A stretch of 25,396 bases of DNA. It comes from an uncultured Collinsella sp. Its GTDB lineage: Bacteria; Actinomycetota; Coriobacteriia; Coriobacteriales; Coriobacteriaceae. The notes beneath the pieces are model-generated. The model was given only the letters and a program-made list of their open reading frames with translations, was not told the origin of the DNA and made no database searches. Positions 1 through 7,698 of this stretch are shown piece by piece. The stretch's first letter is position 1. Every line of letters begins with the position of its first letter. The position numbers were made by a program, and so were the translations under genes. The stretch covers positions 1-25,396 of the forward strand of contig CAAEEX010000002.1 in assembly GCA_900755005.1 (NCBI GenBank), given 5' to 3'.

Positions 1-65
1 CACGAGGGTTTGACGCAGGCTTTGCGTTTGCCCAGCAAACACTTTAGCGGGGAGACGTGGAGCGT

Positions 66-410
66 ATGAAGTACAAGACGACGGCAAAGTTGGTCATTCA
101 AGCGTGCGGCAAAGACCTGCCGGGCGTGTTTGGTCATGGCTGCGTCTTGCTGCTGCAGGGTATTGCCCGGGAACACTCGCTCAACCGCGCCGCCAAAAGC
201 ATGGGCATGGCGTATTCCAAGGCCTGGCGCATCGTAAACGAGGCCGAAGGTCAGCTGGGATGTAAACTCATCGAGCGCGACGGCGCCCGCGGATCATCGC
301 TCACCCCCGCCGGCGAGCGAGCCATAGCGGTGTACGAGGAGCTGCAGGCCGACATCAACAACGTCATCGCCTCAAAAGCCGACGACCTCATCGCCAGCAT
401 CAAAGAGTAG
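66..410 (+). CDS. Stand-alone ModE/LysR-type winged-helix DNA-binding protein
   Basis: A 114-residue protein made almost entirely of a winged helix-turn-helix like the N-terminal domain of ModE. The recognition helix region reads LNRAAKSMGMAYSKAWRIVN, followed by a wing ending SSLTPAGERAIAVYEEL. These are hallmarks of the ModE/LysR HTH family. There is no C-terminal molybdate-binding (MOP) domain, so any ligand sensing is unknown. I chose ATG at 66. A GTG at 57 is also in frame, but the GGGGAG at 49-54 almost touches it and fits the ATG better. The 3' end overlaps the convergent PLP-enzyme gene by 11 bp. It is likely a transcription regulator; its targets cannot be told from this window. Confidence 0.8.
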   Translation: MKYKTTAKLVIQACGKDLPGVFGHGCVLLLQGIAREHSLNRAAKSMGMAYSKAWRIVNEAEGQLGCKLIERDGARGSSLTPAGERAIAVYEELQADINNVIASKADDLIASIKE

Positions 411-1404
411 CTAACTTGCGAAGGGCGTTGTCTAGGGTGGACGCTACAACCAGGGGATCGTCGGTACCGGCGAAGAGGCGGATGGCGCTCCCCCGCTTAC
501 CGCGTGGGGCCGAAAGGCGCGTTGTTGAGCCGCCGGCGGGCGACGTGCGGAACTCCCCCGGCAATGTGTCGAACAGCTCGCCCGCGCTACGATCGATAAG
601 GTCAAACTCAACTGCCGGACCAAAGCCGTGCTCGAGGATTCCCGTTGCAACCGAATGGTCGGGATGCGAGCTCAACCCGGGATAGCACCCGTCGCGCACC
701 ATCTCGTTGGTGGCCAGATACTCGGCCAGCGCACGGGCGCGGTCGAAGTGTGCCTGCATGCGAGCGTTAAGCGAGGAGAGCCCACGCTCCAGCACGTCGG
801 CCTCCTCGGCAGACAAATCGAGCGCCGACGCCCCACAGCCAGCAAACAACGTATGCGCGCACTCGGAAGCGGCATCCACGCGATGGCGCTTGAGCTGCGA
901 GCGTGCCACCGGAGCGGCAACGAGCTTGCGCGGAGCCTTACCGGCGCACACGCGGTCGAGCGCCTCGAGCGACAGGACGGCACCCAAACGCAGCGGATCG
1001 CACCCAAAGACGCTTGCCACGGTGTTATCCACCACAAGCAGCGCACGGGCCTCACGCGCCGCCCGACCCAGCGCACGCAGATCGGGCACGCGCAGACCAA
1101 ACCCGCCGATGGAGTTGACGAACCACCACAGGTGCGGACCCTCGGCATCAAACGAAGCATCCAAGCCCTCGGACGCGGCGGTAAACGCCGCAACCGACGG
1201 CTCCCCCACGAGCACAACGTCGCAGGCATCAAAGCCGCGCGCAAACGCATCGGCAAAGTCGTCCGCAAAGGCCACCAGGCGATCACTAGGCCGCACAATC
1301 CCCAGCAGCGACAGCGCCGCCGGCACGTGCGAGGCCGCAACAAGACGCGCCTCACGCGCGCCGGCCCTTGCAGCCCAGGACTCTTCTAGCTGTTGCACGT
1401 CCAC
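400..1404 (-). CDS. Cys/Met-metabolism PLP-enzyme homologue, probably lacking the catalytic lysine
   Basis: A 334-residue protein of the cystathionine gamma-synthase/lyase fold-type I family. Family marks are VVDNTVASVFG at about 124-134 (the PLP-ring Asp), YPGLSSHPDHS, GFGPAVEFDL and a C-terminal SAIRLFAGTDDP. Where the family has S-x-T-K-Y with the Schiff-base lysine, about 15-20 residues after DNT, this protein reads SLEAL (about 145-149), so the lysine is replaced. The protein is also shorter than the usual 380-400 residues at its N-terminus. The start is GTG at 1404, with AAGGGA about 9 nt upstream; a TTG at 1431 is a weaker alternative. Family membership is clear. An active enzyme is doubtful, and a regulatory or binding role is possible. 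It lies downstream of the pel operon on the same strand, separated by a hairpin. Confidence 0.8.
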   Translation of the reverse strand: MDVQQLEESWAARAGAREARLVAASHVPAALSLLGIVRPSDRLVAFADDFADAFARGFDACDVVLVGEPSVAAFTAASEGLDASFDAEGPHLWWFVNSIGGFGLRVPDLRALGRAAREARALLVVDNTVASVFGCDPLRLGAVLSLEALDRVCAGKAPRKLVAAPVARSQLKRHRVDAASECAHTLFAGCGASALDLSAEEADVLERGLSSLNARMQAHFDRARALAEYLATNEMVRDGCYPGLSSHPDHSVATGILEHGFGPAVEFDLIDRSAGELFDTLPGEFRTSPAGGSTTRLSAPRGKRGSAIRLFAGTDDPLVVASTLDNALRKLATL

Positions 1405-1486
1405 GCGGCACCATCCCTTACATAAAACCAAACCAAGACCAGCCCACCCAGGTCGAGAAAACGTCAGCGCAAGCAGCGTCGAGCGG

Positions 1487-1510
1487 TCCGGCGTTCGTTA
1501 GAACGCCGGA
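1487..1510 (-). terminator. Hairpin closing the pel operon
   Basis: A perfect 10-bp stem (TCCGGCGTTC / GAACGCCGGA) with a 4-nt loop begins 7 nt after the stop codon of the DUF4956 gene on the minus strand. The minus-strand side is not followed by a T-run, although T-rich sequence precedes it. It may be an intrinsic terminator with a poor U-tract or a 3'-end protecting hairpin. Its position suggests it ends the operon. Confidence 0.5.
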
Positions 1511-1516
1511 ACAAAA

Positions 1517-2182
1517 TTAGCCGTGATATTCGCCGTTGTATTGGATCAACGTTAGATCTTCCACGCCATCGAGCGCGCGGATGGCGTCGGCATAGGGCAT
1601 ATCCACGCCGTCCGAGAACACCTCAACGGCCATCTCGACCTTGTCGCCGCGCATCGTCTTGGACTTGACGGAAAACTTGGTGCGCCCAAATGCACGCACG
1701 ATATCGTCGCCGGTGGTCTGGCCCGTGTAGTGAATGACCATCATGTACACGCGCGCCTTGTCCTGATGGCTCGCAAACCCGGCGATCATCACCACGATGA
1801 CCACCGCCGTGAGCGCCACGAGCGCGTACATGCCGGCGCCTGCCGTAATGCCCGTGGTAATGGACCAAAACAAATACAGCAGGTCGAGCGGGTCCTTGAC
1901 CGCCGTACGATAGCGGACGATAGACAGAGCACCGACCATACCGAGTGAGATGACCACGTTCGTCGAGATCGCGAGCGTGACCATGCAGGTGAGCACGCAC
2001 ATGCCCACAAGCGTCACGGCAAAGCTACGCGAATACACCACGCCGGTAAAAAAGCGCTTGTACACGTAATAGATCAGGATACCCATGGCGAGCGCCACAA
2101 GCAGCGAAAGGCCAATCTTGGCAGGGTCGACCTGGCCAAACGCCTCCAAAACGGAGTTCTTAAAAAAGTCCCTGGTGCTCAT
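1517..2182 (-). CDS. DUF4956 membrane protein
   Basis: A 221-residue protein with about four membrane segments in its first 140 residues (around 22-43, 50-75, 78-90 and 112-138) and a soluble C-terminal domain. The stretch GALSIVRYRTAVKDPLDLLY, followed by a glycine-rich GITAGAGMYAL helix, is the DUF4956 signature. The soluble tail (SVKSKTMRGDKVEMAVEVFS onward) looks like a small alpha/beta domain. The gene starts 3 nt after the VTC stop, so it is the last cistron of the pel operon. DUF4956 proteins are commonly encoded beside VTC-domain and CotH proteins. Their biochemical role is unknown; a membrane partner or channel for the VTC polymerase is an inference. Confidence 0.88.
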   Translation of the reverse strand: MSTRDFFKNSVLEAFGQVDPAKIGLSLLVALAMGILIYYVYKRFFTGVVYSRSFAVTLVGMCVLTCMVTLAISTNVVISLGMVGALSIVRYRTAVKDPLDLLYLFWSITTGITAGAGMYALVALTAVVIVVMIAGFASHQDKARVYMMVIHYTGQTTGDDIVRAFGRTKFSVKSKTMRGDKVEMAVEVFSDGVDMPYADAIRALDGVEDLTLIQYNGEYHG

Positions 2183-2185
2183 GGT

Positions 2186-2977
2186 CTAAATATCCCCTCG
2201 GTTCTCAAAATCCGATTCCCAGTAATTAAATCCGCGCAGGTAGGCGGTCTTTTCGTAACACAGGCAGTACTTGGAGACCGCCGTAAGCTCGGCCGCGCCC
2301 GGCGGCACCAAATCGCGCACCAGCTGCGGGCAAAACTCCGTAAACTTGACCTCCATCACCAGCTTGCCGGGCTCCAGGACCGGCAGCACGGGCAGCGTCG
2401 CGTCAAAGATATCGAAGCTTCCCACCGCGGCACGCACGTTCATGTCAAACGTAACGCGCACGGTGCCCTCATCCATCACCCACGGCTCACGCTCGTAGTC
2501 CACGATGGTCCGCGGGCGCATCATGTTGCAGATGCACTCGATGTAGAACTCGCGACAGAGCGGATAGGGGCTCCTCAGCAAAAAGCCGTAGTCGCCAGCC
2601 AGAATCTGCTCAAACTCGCCACGTGTGAGCGGCGCGTCCTCCTTATAGATCCAGCTACCGTACTTCTTTTTGCGCTCGAGCTTAATCACCTTGTCGCTGC
2701 CGTTATAGATGCGAACGCGATACTTTTTGCGCATGAGAATGCCGGCGTCTTTTTCCTCGTAGGCCGAGTTGCAGTAGTCGTCAAAATACAGGCTGCGAAT
2801 GGTATAACCGCCCGCCCGCGCATGCTTGTCCAGCTTAAACACCGGCGCCATGCGACAGGCAAGCGCAGCGTGCTCGCCCTCGTTAATGAGATATTTGAGC
2901 TCGTGGCGGTAACGTTCCTGTGTGGCACGCACAGGCGGGGCCGCCAAGCGCTCAAGCAGCGCGCTAACCCTCCTCAT
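2186..2977 (-). CDS. VTC-domain (polyphosphate polymerase-type) protein
   Basis: A 263-residue protein that is almost only a VTC tunnel domain. Basic and acidic strands of the triphosphate tunnel are visible in order: RHELKYLI at 24-31, TIRSLYFDDY, RKKYRVRIYNG, IKLERKKKYGSWIYKEDAPL, RTIVDYEREPW, VRVTFDMNVR, KLVMEVKF and SKYCLCYE. In yeast Vtc4 this fold makes polyphosphate from ATP, and bacterial members are named polyphosphate polymerases by homology. There is no membrane segment, so it probably acts at the inner face of the membrane with the DUF4956 protein. ATG at 2977 has GGAGG 6 nt upstream and overlaps the end of the CotH gene by 14 bp. Its substrate in a Pel locus is unknown. Confidence 0.88.
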   Translation of the reverse strand: MRRVSALLERLAAPPVRATQERYRHELKYLINEGEHAALACRMAPVFKLDKHARAGGYTIRSLYFDDYCNSAYEEKDAGILMRKKYRVRIYNGSDKVIKLERKKKYGSWIYKEDAPLTRGEFEQILAGDYGFLLRSPYPLCREFYIECICNMMRPRTIVDYEREPWVMDEGTVRVTFDMNVRAAVGSFDIFDATLPVLPVLEPGKLVMEVKFTEFCPQLVRDLVPPGAAELTAVSKYCLCYEKTAYLRGFNYWESDFENRGDI

Positions 2978-4733
2978 ACGTGTCCTCCACGACCTTACCG
3001 CCGTCTTGCACGTAAAAGCACTTCATGCCGTAGTTCTTGCCGTCGTCGGTCACATAGTAGTCAAACGCATCTTGTGTATAGCCGTCGGAGTTGGTGGCAC
3101 GCACGCGCACAAAATACTGCCCGGCATCGGGCGCATCGCAGGTCACCTCGGGAAGCAGCACGTCCTCGGCCTTAAAGACCACATCGCTTATGGCATAGTC
3201 GCGCGCAAGCTCTACAGTGTAGCGAATGTCGCGCGCCTCAAAGTCGTAAGACGCATCCCAGTTAATGCGCAGCTTACCGTTATCGATCTGCGGCACGCCG
3301 ATGTAGAACGGCATGGGCTTTTTAAAACTCTCGCGAAAGCTCTTGTAGTTCTCCTCGATCTCGGAGGGAATCGCCGCGGCGATCTGCTCGTATTGGTCCT
3401 TGGTGACAGGCAGATTGTCGATATCGGGCGAAGCAAAGACCAGAGATTCAGTCACCTCGCGGTAGTGCTTGATCATCTTGGCCAGGCGAGTCTCGGTCAA
3501 ATACGAGCGCAAGTCCTTGACGGCACGGTCGAGTTCGCTGCGGAACGACTTGCTGCGCAACGCGCGGTTAAACAGCACGTTGCCCCAGTAGTTGCTTGCA
3601 CCGCGCTCCCAGCTCGCGTAGTCCGAAAACCCGGTAAGAGAAAGCTCCAGCTTACGCAGCATGCCGTCGTTATCCCAATCCAAAAAGTACCACGTATTGG
3701 AGTTGAGCGGGCTATACAGATAGCAGTTACGGTTCTGCGTATCGCAGTTGCCCGTCAGGATCTGAAACGCCAGCCAATAGACCAGATTCTCGGTATCAAA
3801 GTAGGCGTCGAGCACGTCATCGATCTTTTGCGATTCGTCGTTGAGGGCGTCGAGCATCTCGATGAGCTTGGTGTGGTCCGAATCGCCCTTAATCTCGAGC
3901 ATACCCTCAAAGCTTGCCTGGTTGTAGTCGGGATCGTCGGCAAGCTTAATGGTGTCCTCGTAGCGATGGAAATCAAAGCTGTTCACCTTATACAGGTGCC
4001 CGCTCTTATCCAGGCCATGTGCCTTAAGCGCCGTCTTGTTGAGCTGCTCCACCTGCGTAAACAGGCCGTAGTCCTCAAAGGTATCGTTGGACTTTTCGGT
4101 CTGGTCGCACACCCACAGATGCACAAACTGCGTGCGCAGGCCCATCATCTGGGGAATCCCGCGGATAAGGTCGTAGGCCATCTTGTTGCGAAAACGCATA
4201 CCCTCGCCCATGTGCTTGTTGAGCGCAATCGCGCGCTGTTGGCGCCAGGTGCCCTTGCCTTTTTTGAGCTCCACCTTGTAATTCTTTTGCGTGTAGGAGC
4301 TCGACGTCTGGCCGCGCACCTGCACGGTGGCATTGGGCGCTTCCTCGCCATAGCCAACCTCGCCGGCCACCGGGCCGTCTTCGTCGCCCGGCTGCAGCAG
4401 GCCCATAACCTGATAGCGCGTCACGCCCATGTCGGCATAGTCATACACCGAGTACGTGTTGATCTCGGCCCAGCTGTGGTCGGTGTTCTCGGAGCTGTTG
4501 CCGCGCGAGACCGTCAGGTACATGGTCACAATGTCCGAGTCGTCGTAGACCTCGTACAGCTCGTCCTTATCGCGCAGATGCTTGGACTGGTCGGAGGCCT
4601 CGGCCTTTTTAATCTTGTCCTGCTTTTTGACCTTTTTGGTCGAGGATTCGTCCTGAGATGAGCAGCCCGAAAGCAGCAGCGCGCCGGCAGCCGCCTCGAT
4701 CAGACAGCGGCGAGACATCAACTTATCGATCAT
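2964..4733 (-). CDS. CotH-kinase-family lipoprotein
   Basis: A 589-residue exported protein. A signal peptide ends in the lipobox LLSGC (Cys at 24), then comes a charged linker. The CotH kinase core shows VQVRGQTSSSYTQKNYKVEL at about 137-156 (an ATP-loop-like RGxS motif), YGLFTQVEQ at about 222-230, ILTGNCDTQNRNCYLY and the metal-binding FLDWDNDGML at about 350-359. The last 100 residues look like a fibronectin-III or Ig-like domain (VRVRATNSDGYTQDAF). CotH of Bacillus spores is an atypical surface protein kinase. Here the likely role is phosphotransfer or binding at the cell surface. ATG at 4733 has GGGGAGG 5 nt upstream and overlaps the end of pelG by 11 bp. It is part of the pel operon, and the target is unknown. 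Confidence 0.88.
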   Translation of the reverse strand: MIDKLMSRRCLIEAAAGALLLSGCSSQDESSTKKVKKQDKIKKAEASDQSKHLRDKDELYEVYDDSDIVTMYLTVSRGNSSENTDHSWAEINTYSVYDYADMGVTRYQVMGLLQPGDEDGPVAGEVGYGEEAPNATVQVRGQTSSSYTQKNYKVELKKGKGTWRQQRAIALNKHMGEGMRFRNKMAYDLIRGIPQMMGLRTQFVHLWVCDQTEKSNDTFEDYGLFTQVEQLNKTALKAHGLDKSGHLYKVNSFDFHRYEDTIKLADDPDYNQASFEGMLEIKGDSDHTKLIEMLDALNDESQKIDDVLDAYFDTENLVYWLAFQILTGNCDTQNRNCYLYSPLNSNTWYFLDWDNDGMLRKLELSLTGFSDYASWERGASNYWGNVLFNRALRSKSFRSELDRAVKDLRSYLTETRLAKMIKHYREVTESLVFASPDIDNLPVTKDQYEQIAAAIPSEIEENYKSFRESFKKPMPFYIGVPQIDNGKLRINWDASYDFEARDIRYTVELARDYAISDVVFKAEDVLLPEVTCDAPDAGQYFVRVRATNSDGYTQDAFDYYVTDDGKNYGMKCFYVQDGGKVVEDTYEEG

Positions 4734-6267
4734 CAGAACCTCCCCAATGGTTGCGATACACGCGAACTACTGCGCGCTGAAACGCGCCGTGCGGCACGCC
4801 CTTGCGGCGGCACTCCTCATAGCGCTGCTCGGCACGGTCGAGCAAGCGGCCCAGCCGTGTAAAGCGACCCGTTTTGTCGGTCGCCACAATGGGCTGCTGG
4901 CTCAGGATACGATACGGCAAGTTGGCGGTATAGGTATCGAGCCGCAGCAGGGCCATGATAAAAAACACCACCGCACCCAACAAAAAGCCAAAGCCGTAAA
5001 ACTGCTGCGGCAAGAGCAGAGAAACGGCAGTCGCCAGCCCGGCCACACCGGCAAACAGCCCCGAGGCCAGCACGGCCCCCTTGTAGTCGGTAAAGTACAG
5101 CAAGATAAGCAGGATCGTGTTGCCCACGGCATACAGGCCGTAGCCTACGCATAACGTGCGAAAATACCCGTGCATCAGATTGTTAAAGCCCAGCGGTAGG
5201 GCCGAGAGCACCGTGGTCTCGAGCGAAATGACCGCCGCGGTCACAAACAGCTGCTTGAGCGCACAAAAGCGCAGTTCACTGTTAAGCGTGGAGAGCATCT
5301 CCTCCTCGGCCACCACAATGTCGCCTACCACGCCGCCATCGTTGAATAGGCTGTAGTAGTCGCGATAGCGCGGATAGAAATTAACTTCGACCGAGACCAC
5401 AAAGTTGACGGTCGTGACGAGTGTGGTCAAAAACGCAATGAGTGCCGGCACGTCATGGTAAGGAGCCCCGTAAAACAGGCCTTTGATCTGCACGCCAATA
5501 GGGCCCGCCCAGATAATAACCAGGTGTGCGAAAAGCCCCAAGTTGGTAAACAGCCCCGTAAGCGCAAGCGGCATAAATTGGTCGAGCCAGCGCAAAAAAC
5601 GCCAGGGACTCCGGTCACTCCGTGGAAAATACCGGTACAGCAGTACCACATCCCAGGCGAGCATGACGCCGTAGCCTAGAGCGATTGACGCCAACAGGCC
5701 CTCGACCGGCGGCAGCCCCAGTGCCAGCGCGGCCAGGGCGCACAGGCACGCCACACCAATGGCAGCCGCAAAGCTGCACAGGATACCGCGGTAATCTTTG
5801 ATGGCCGTGAGGTAGCTCATGCCGTTCCAGTTGACGATCATAATGTTGAACAGCCACAGGCACAGCAGCCCCTGCAGCAGCGTGGCGCCCGAGAACAGCA
5901 AAAAGACGCCGTAGAGCACCGTGCCCGCAACGAGCATGATGGCATTAGATCCCCAAAACGAAGGCAGGATCTCATCCTCGCGCTCGGCAAAGAGCATGTC
6001 GGCCAAAAAGCGCGTGACCGGCATGGAGAAAAAGCTTGTGAGCGTGAGCGATGCCAGCAGCGTATAGGTCACCATGCACACCAGCAGGTCCTGGTTGGCG
6101 CGCCCCACGCCCCACAGACCGCACAGCACCAAGATACCCACCTGGAGCAGCACACCCAGCAGCATGGGGCCCGTGCATACAATGCCGGCGTAGCCGTAAG
6201 CGCGCATCGTGGCAAACAGACCCTTGCGCCTAAACAGGCGTTTGAGCTCAAAACCGATTCCGGCCAC
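4723..6267 (-). CDS. pelG: PelG, exopolysaccharide flippase-like membrane protein
   Basis: A 514-residue polytopic protein with about 12 hydrophobic helices, opening with the family-typical GIGFELKRLFRRKGL. The family belongs to the MOP flippase superfamily and moves the Pel polymer across the membrane together with PelD, PelE and PelF. FFSMPVTRFLADMLF and VNFVVSVEVNFYPRYRDYY also fit PelG. The start is GTG at 6267 with GGGGGAG 6 nt upstream, 3 nt after the pelF stop. The next gene (CotH) overlaps its end. The downstream Gram-negative export genes (pelB, pelC) are absent, as expected for a monoderm. Confidence 0.92.
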   Translation of the reverse strand: MAGIGFELKRLFRRKGLFATMRAYGYAGIVCTGPMLLGVLLQVGILVLCGLWGVGRANQDLLVCMVTYTLLASLTLTSFFSMPVTRFLADMLFAEREDEILPSFWGSNAIMLVAGTVLYGVFLLFSGATLLQGLLCLWLFNIMIVNWNGMSYLTAIKDYRGILCSFAAAIGVACLCALAALALGLPPVEGLLASIALGYGVMLAWDVVLLYRYFPRSDRSPWRFLRWLDQFMPLALTGLFTNLGLFAHLVIIWAGPIGVQIKGLFYGAPYHDVPALIAFLTTLVTTVNFVVSVEVNFYPRYRDYYSLFNDGGVVGDIVVAEEEMLSTLNSELRFCALKQLFVTAAVISLETTVLSALPLGFNNLMHGYFRTLCVGYGLYAVGNTILLILLYFTDYKGAVLASGLFAGVAGLATAVSLLLPQQFYGFGFLLGAVVFFIMALLRLDTYTANLPYRILSQQPIVATDKTGRFTRLGRLLDRAEQRYEECRRKGVPHGAFQRAVVRVYRNHWGGSDDR

Positions 6268-6270
6268 CGG

Positions 6271-7698
6271 CTACTCCCCCTCTCTGGGCAGGTCAAACGC
6301 ACGCGCCGTCTCGTCGTACAGCGCGCGATAGTTGGCGAGCATCTGCTCGTGCAAAAAGTACGTGGCAACGCGACGCTGGCCGCGCTCCCCCATCTCAATG
6401 CGGCGGGCGCGGCTCGCGCACATGCGCTCCATGGCATCGGCCAAGCCCTTGCGATACATGGGCGGCGTCAAAAAACCTGCCACGCCAAAGTCATCGCCCG
6501 GGGCGCCTTCGAGCAGCTCGCGGCAGCAGCCCACCTCGGTCGTCACGCAGGGACGGCGCGCTGCAAGCGACTCCAGCACGCTGAGCGGCTGGCCCTCGGA
6601 GATGCTCGTCAAAATGGTAAAGTCGAGCTTTTCCATGTACTCGACCACGTTGACGCGCCCGGTAAAGACCAGATCGCGCACGCCCAGGGTATCGACCAGC
6701 GCGTGGCACTCGGCACCGTACTCCTCGTCGTCCACGCCACCCATGATGTGCAGACGCACCTTGGGCAGGCGCTCGTGCAGCTCAAAGAAGGCATAGATCA
6801 TGGTCTTGACGTCCTTGATGGGCGCCAGGCGCACCACCGCGCCAATGTCCACCCAGCCGTCATCGGGCTTTAAGGGAATGTCATTAAAGCGGTCGAACTG
6901 GATGCCGTTGGGAATAACCAGGCATTTGTCCGCATCGCAGCCCATATGGATCTGCGTCTTGCGGGCGTTATGGAACAAGCTCGTCACGCGGAAGGCGCGG
7001 CGGTAGATCTCCTCCGAAAGCAGGTAGAAAAAGCGAATCCAGCGGTCCTTAAACGACGGCACGACCCAGTCGGCACGAATGATCTCTTCCTCGCGCTCGC
7101 GGGTATAAATGCCGTGCTCGGTCAGCAGCACCGGAGCCTGGTGAACGCTTGAGCCCAGACAGGCGAGCAGGCCGCCGTAGCCGGTCGAGATGGCGTGGTA
7201 CACATCGGCCACCGGCACCTCGCTGCCCAGAAGGTAGAGCACGGGCAGCAGCATAGAGCGCATGGTGTGGAATGCATCGGCAAAGGGCGTGTATGGGTAC
7301 TCGGCCAGGCACACGTCGCGAAAGATATCCATAAACGTGCGGCTCTGCAAAAACGAGAGCGGATGCACGCGACGGCGCTGGAAGATATCAAATAGCACGT
7401 CCCAGTCCGGATTAGAAAGCGACACCAGGCGGCGCAGCGCCTCGCGCTCGCGGTCGTTAAAGTCGGCCTCTTCTTGCTCGCCCGAAAGCCGCAGGGCGTC
7501 ATCCAGAAATACCTCGTGCACCTCGACCACGTTGCCGGGCAGCTCGTAGACAAACTTGCCGCGGTCGGCAGCATGCGCGCCAATCACCCACAGCACAAAC
7601 TCGTGCTCGGGCATGGCCTGTATGTAGCCATGCATCCAGGTAGATACGCCGCCGTGCACATAGGGGTAGCAACCCTCGAGTACCAAACAGATTCTCAT
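6271..7698 (-). CDS. pelF: PelF, GT4-family exopolysaccharide glycosyltransferase
   Basis: A 475-residue cytosolic GT-B glycosyltransferase of family GT4. The N-terminus MRICLVLEGCYPYVHGGVST is typical of PelF, and the retaining-GT E-x7-E motif is seen in EGQPLSVLE near residue 370-380, followed by PCVTTEVGCCRELLEG. In Pel systems PelF builds the polymer from UDP-GlcNAc or UDP-GalNAc precursors. I chose ATG at 7698, not longer in-frame starts, because AAGGAGG lies about 10 nt upstream and the start overlaps the previous stop as ATGA. Spacing to pelG is 3 nt, which implies translational coupling and supports a membrane synthase complex. Confidence 0.93.
   Translation of the reverse strand: MRICLVLEGCYPYVHGGVSTWMHGYIQAMPEHEFVLWVIGAHAADRGKFVYELPGNVVEVHEVFLDDALRLSGEQEEADFNDREREALRRLVSLSNPDWDVLFDIFQRRRVHPLSFLQSRTFMDIFRDVCLAEYPYTPFADAFHTMRSMLLPVLYLLGSEVPVADVYHAISTGYGGLLACLGSSVHQAPVLLTEHGIYTREREEEIIRADWVVPSFKDRWIRFFYLLSEEIYRRAFRVTSLFHNARKTQIHMGCDADKCLVIPNGIQFDRFNDIPLKPDDGWVDIGAVVRLAPIKDVKTMIYAFFELHERLPKVRLHIMGGVDDEEYGAECHALVDTLGVRDLVFTGRVNVVEYMEKLDFTILTSISEGQPLSVLESLAARRPCVTTEVGCCRELLEGAPGDDFGVAGFLTPPMYRKGLADAMERMCASRARRIEMGERGQRRVATYFLHEQMLANYRALYDETARAFDLPREGE

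Noticed and set aside
2922..4661. A 579-codon open frame on the plus strand
   Set aside because: It is antisense to the CotH-kinase gene, which has clear motifs, a lipobox and a ribosome site.
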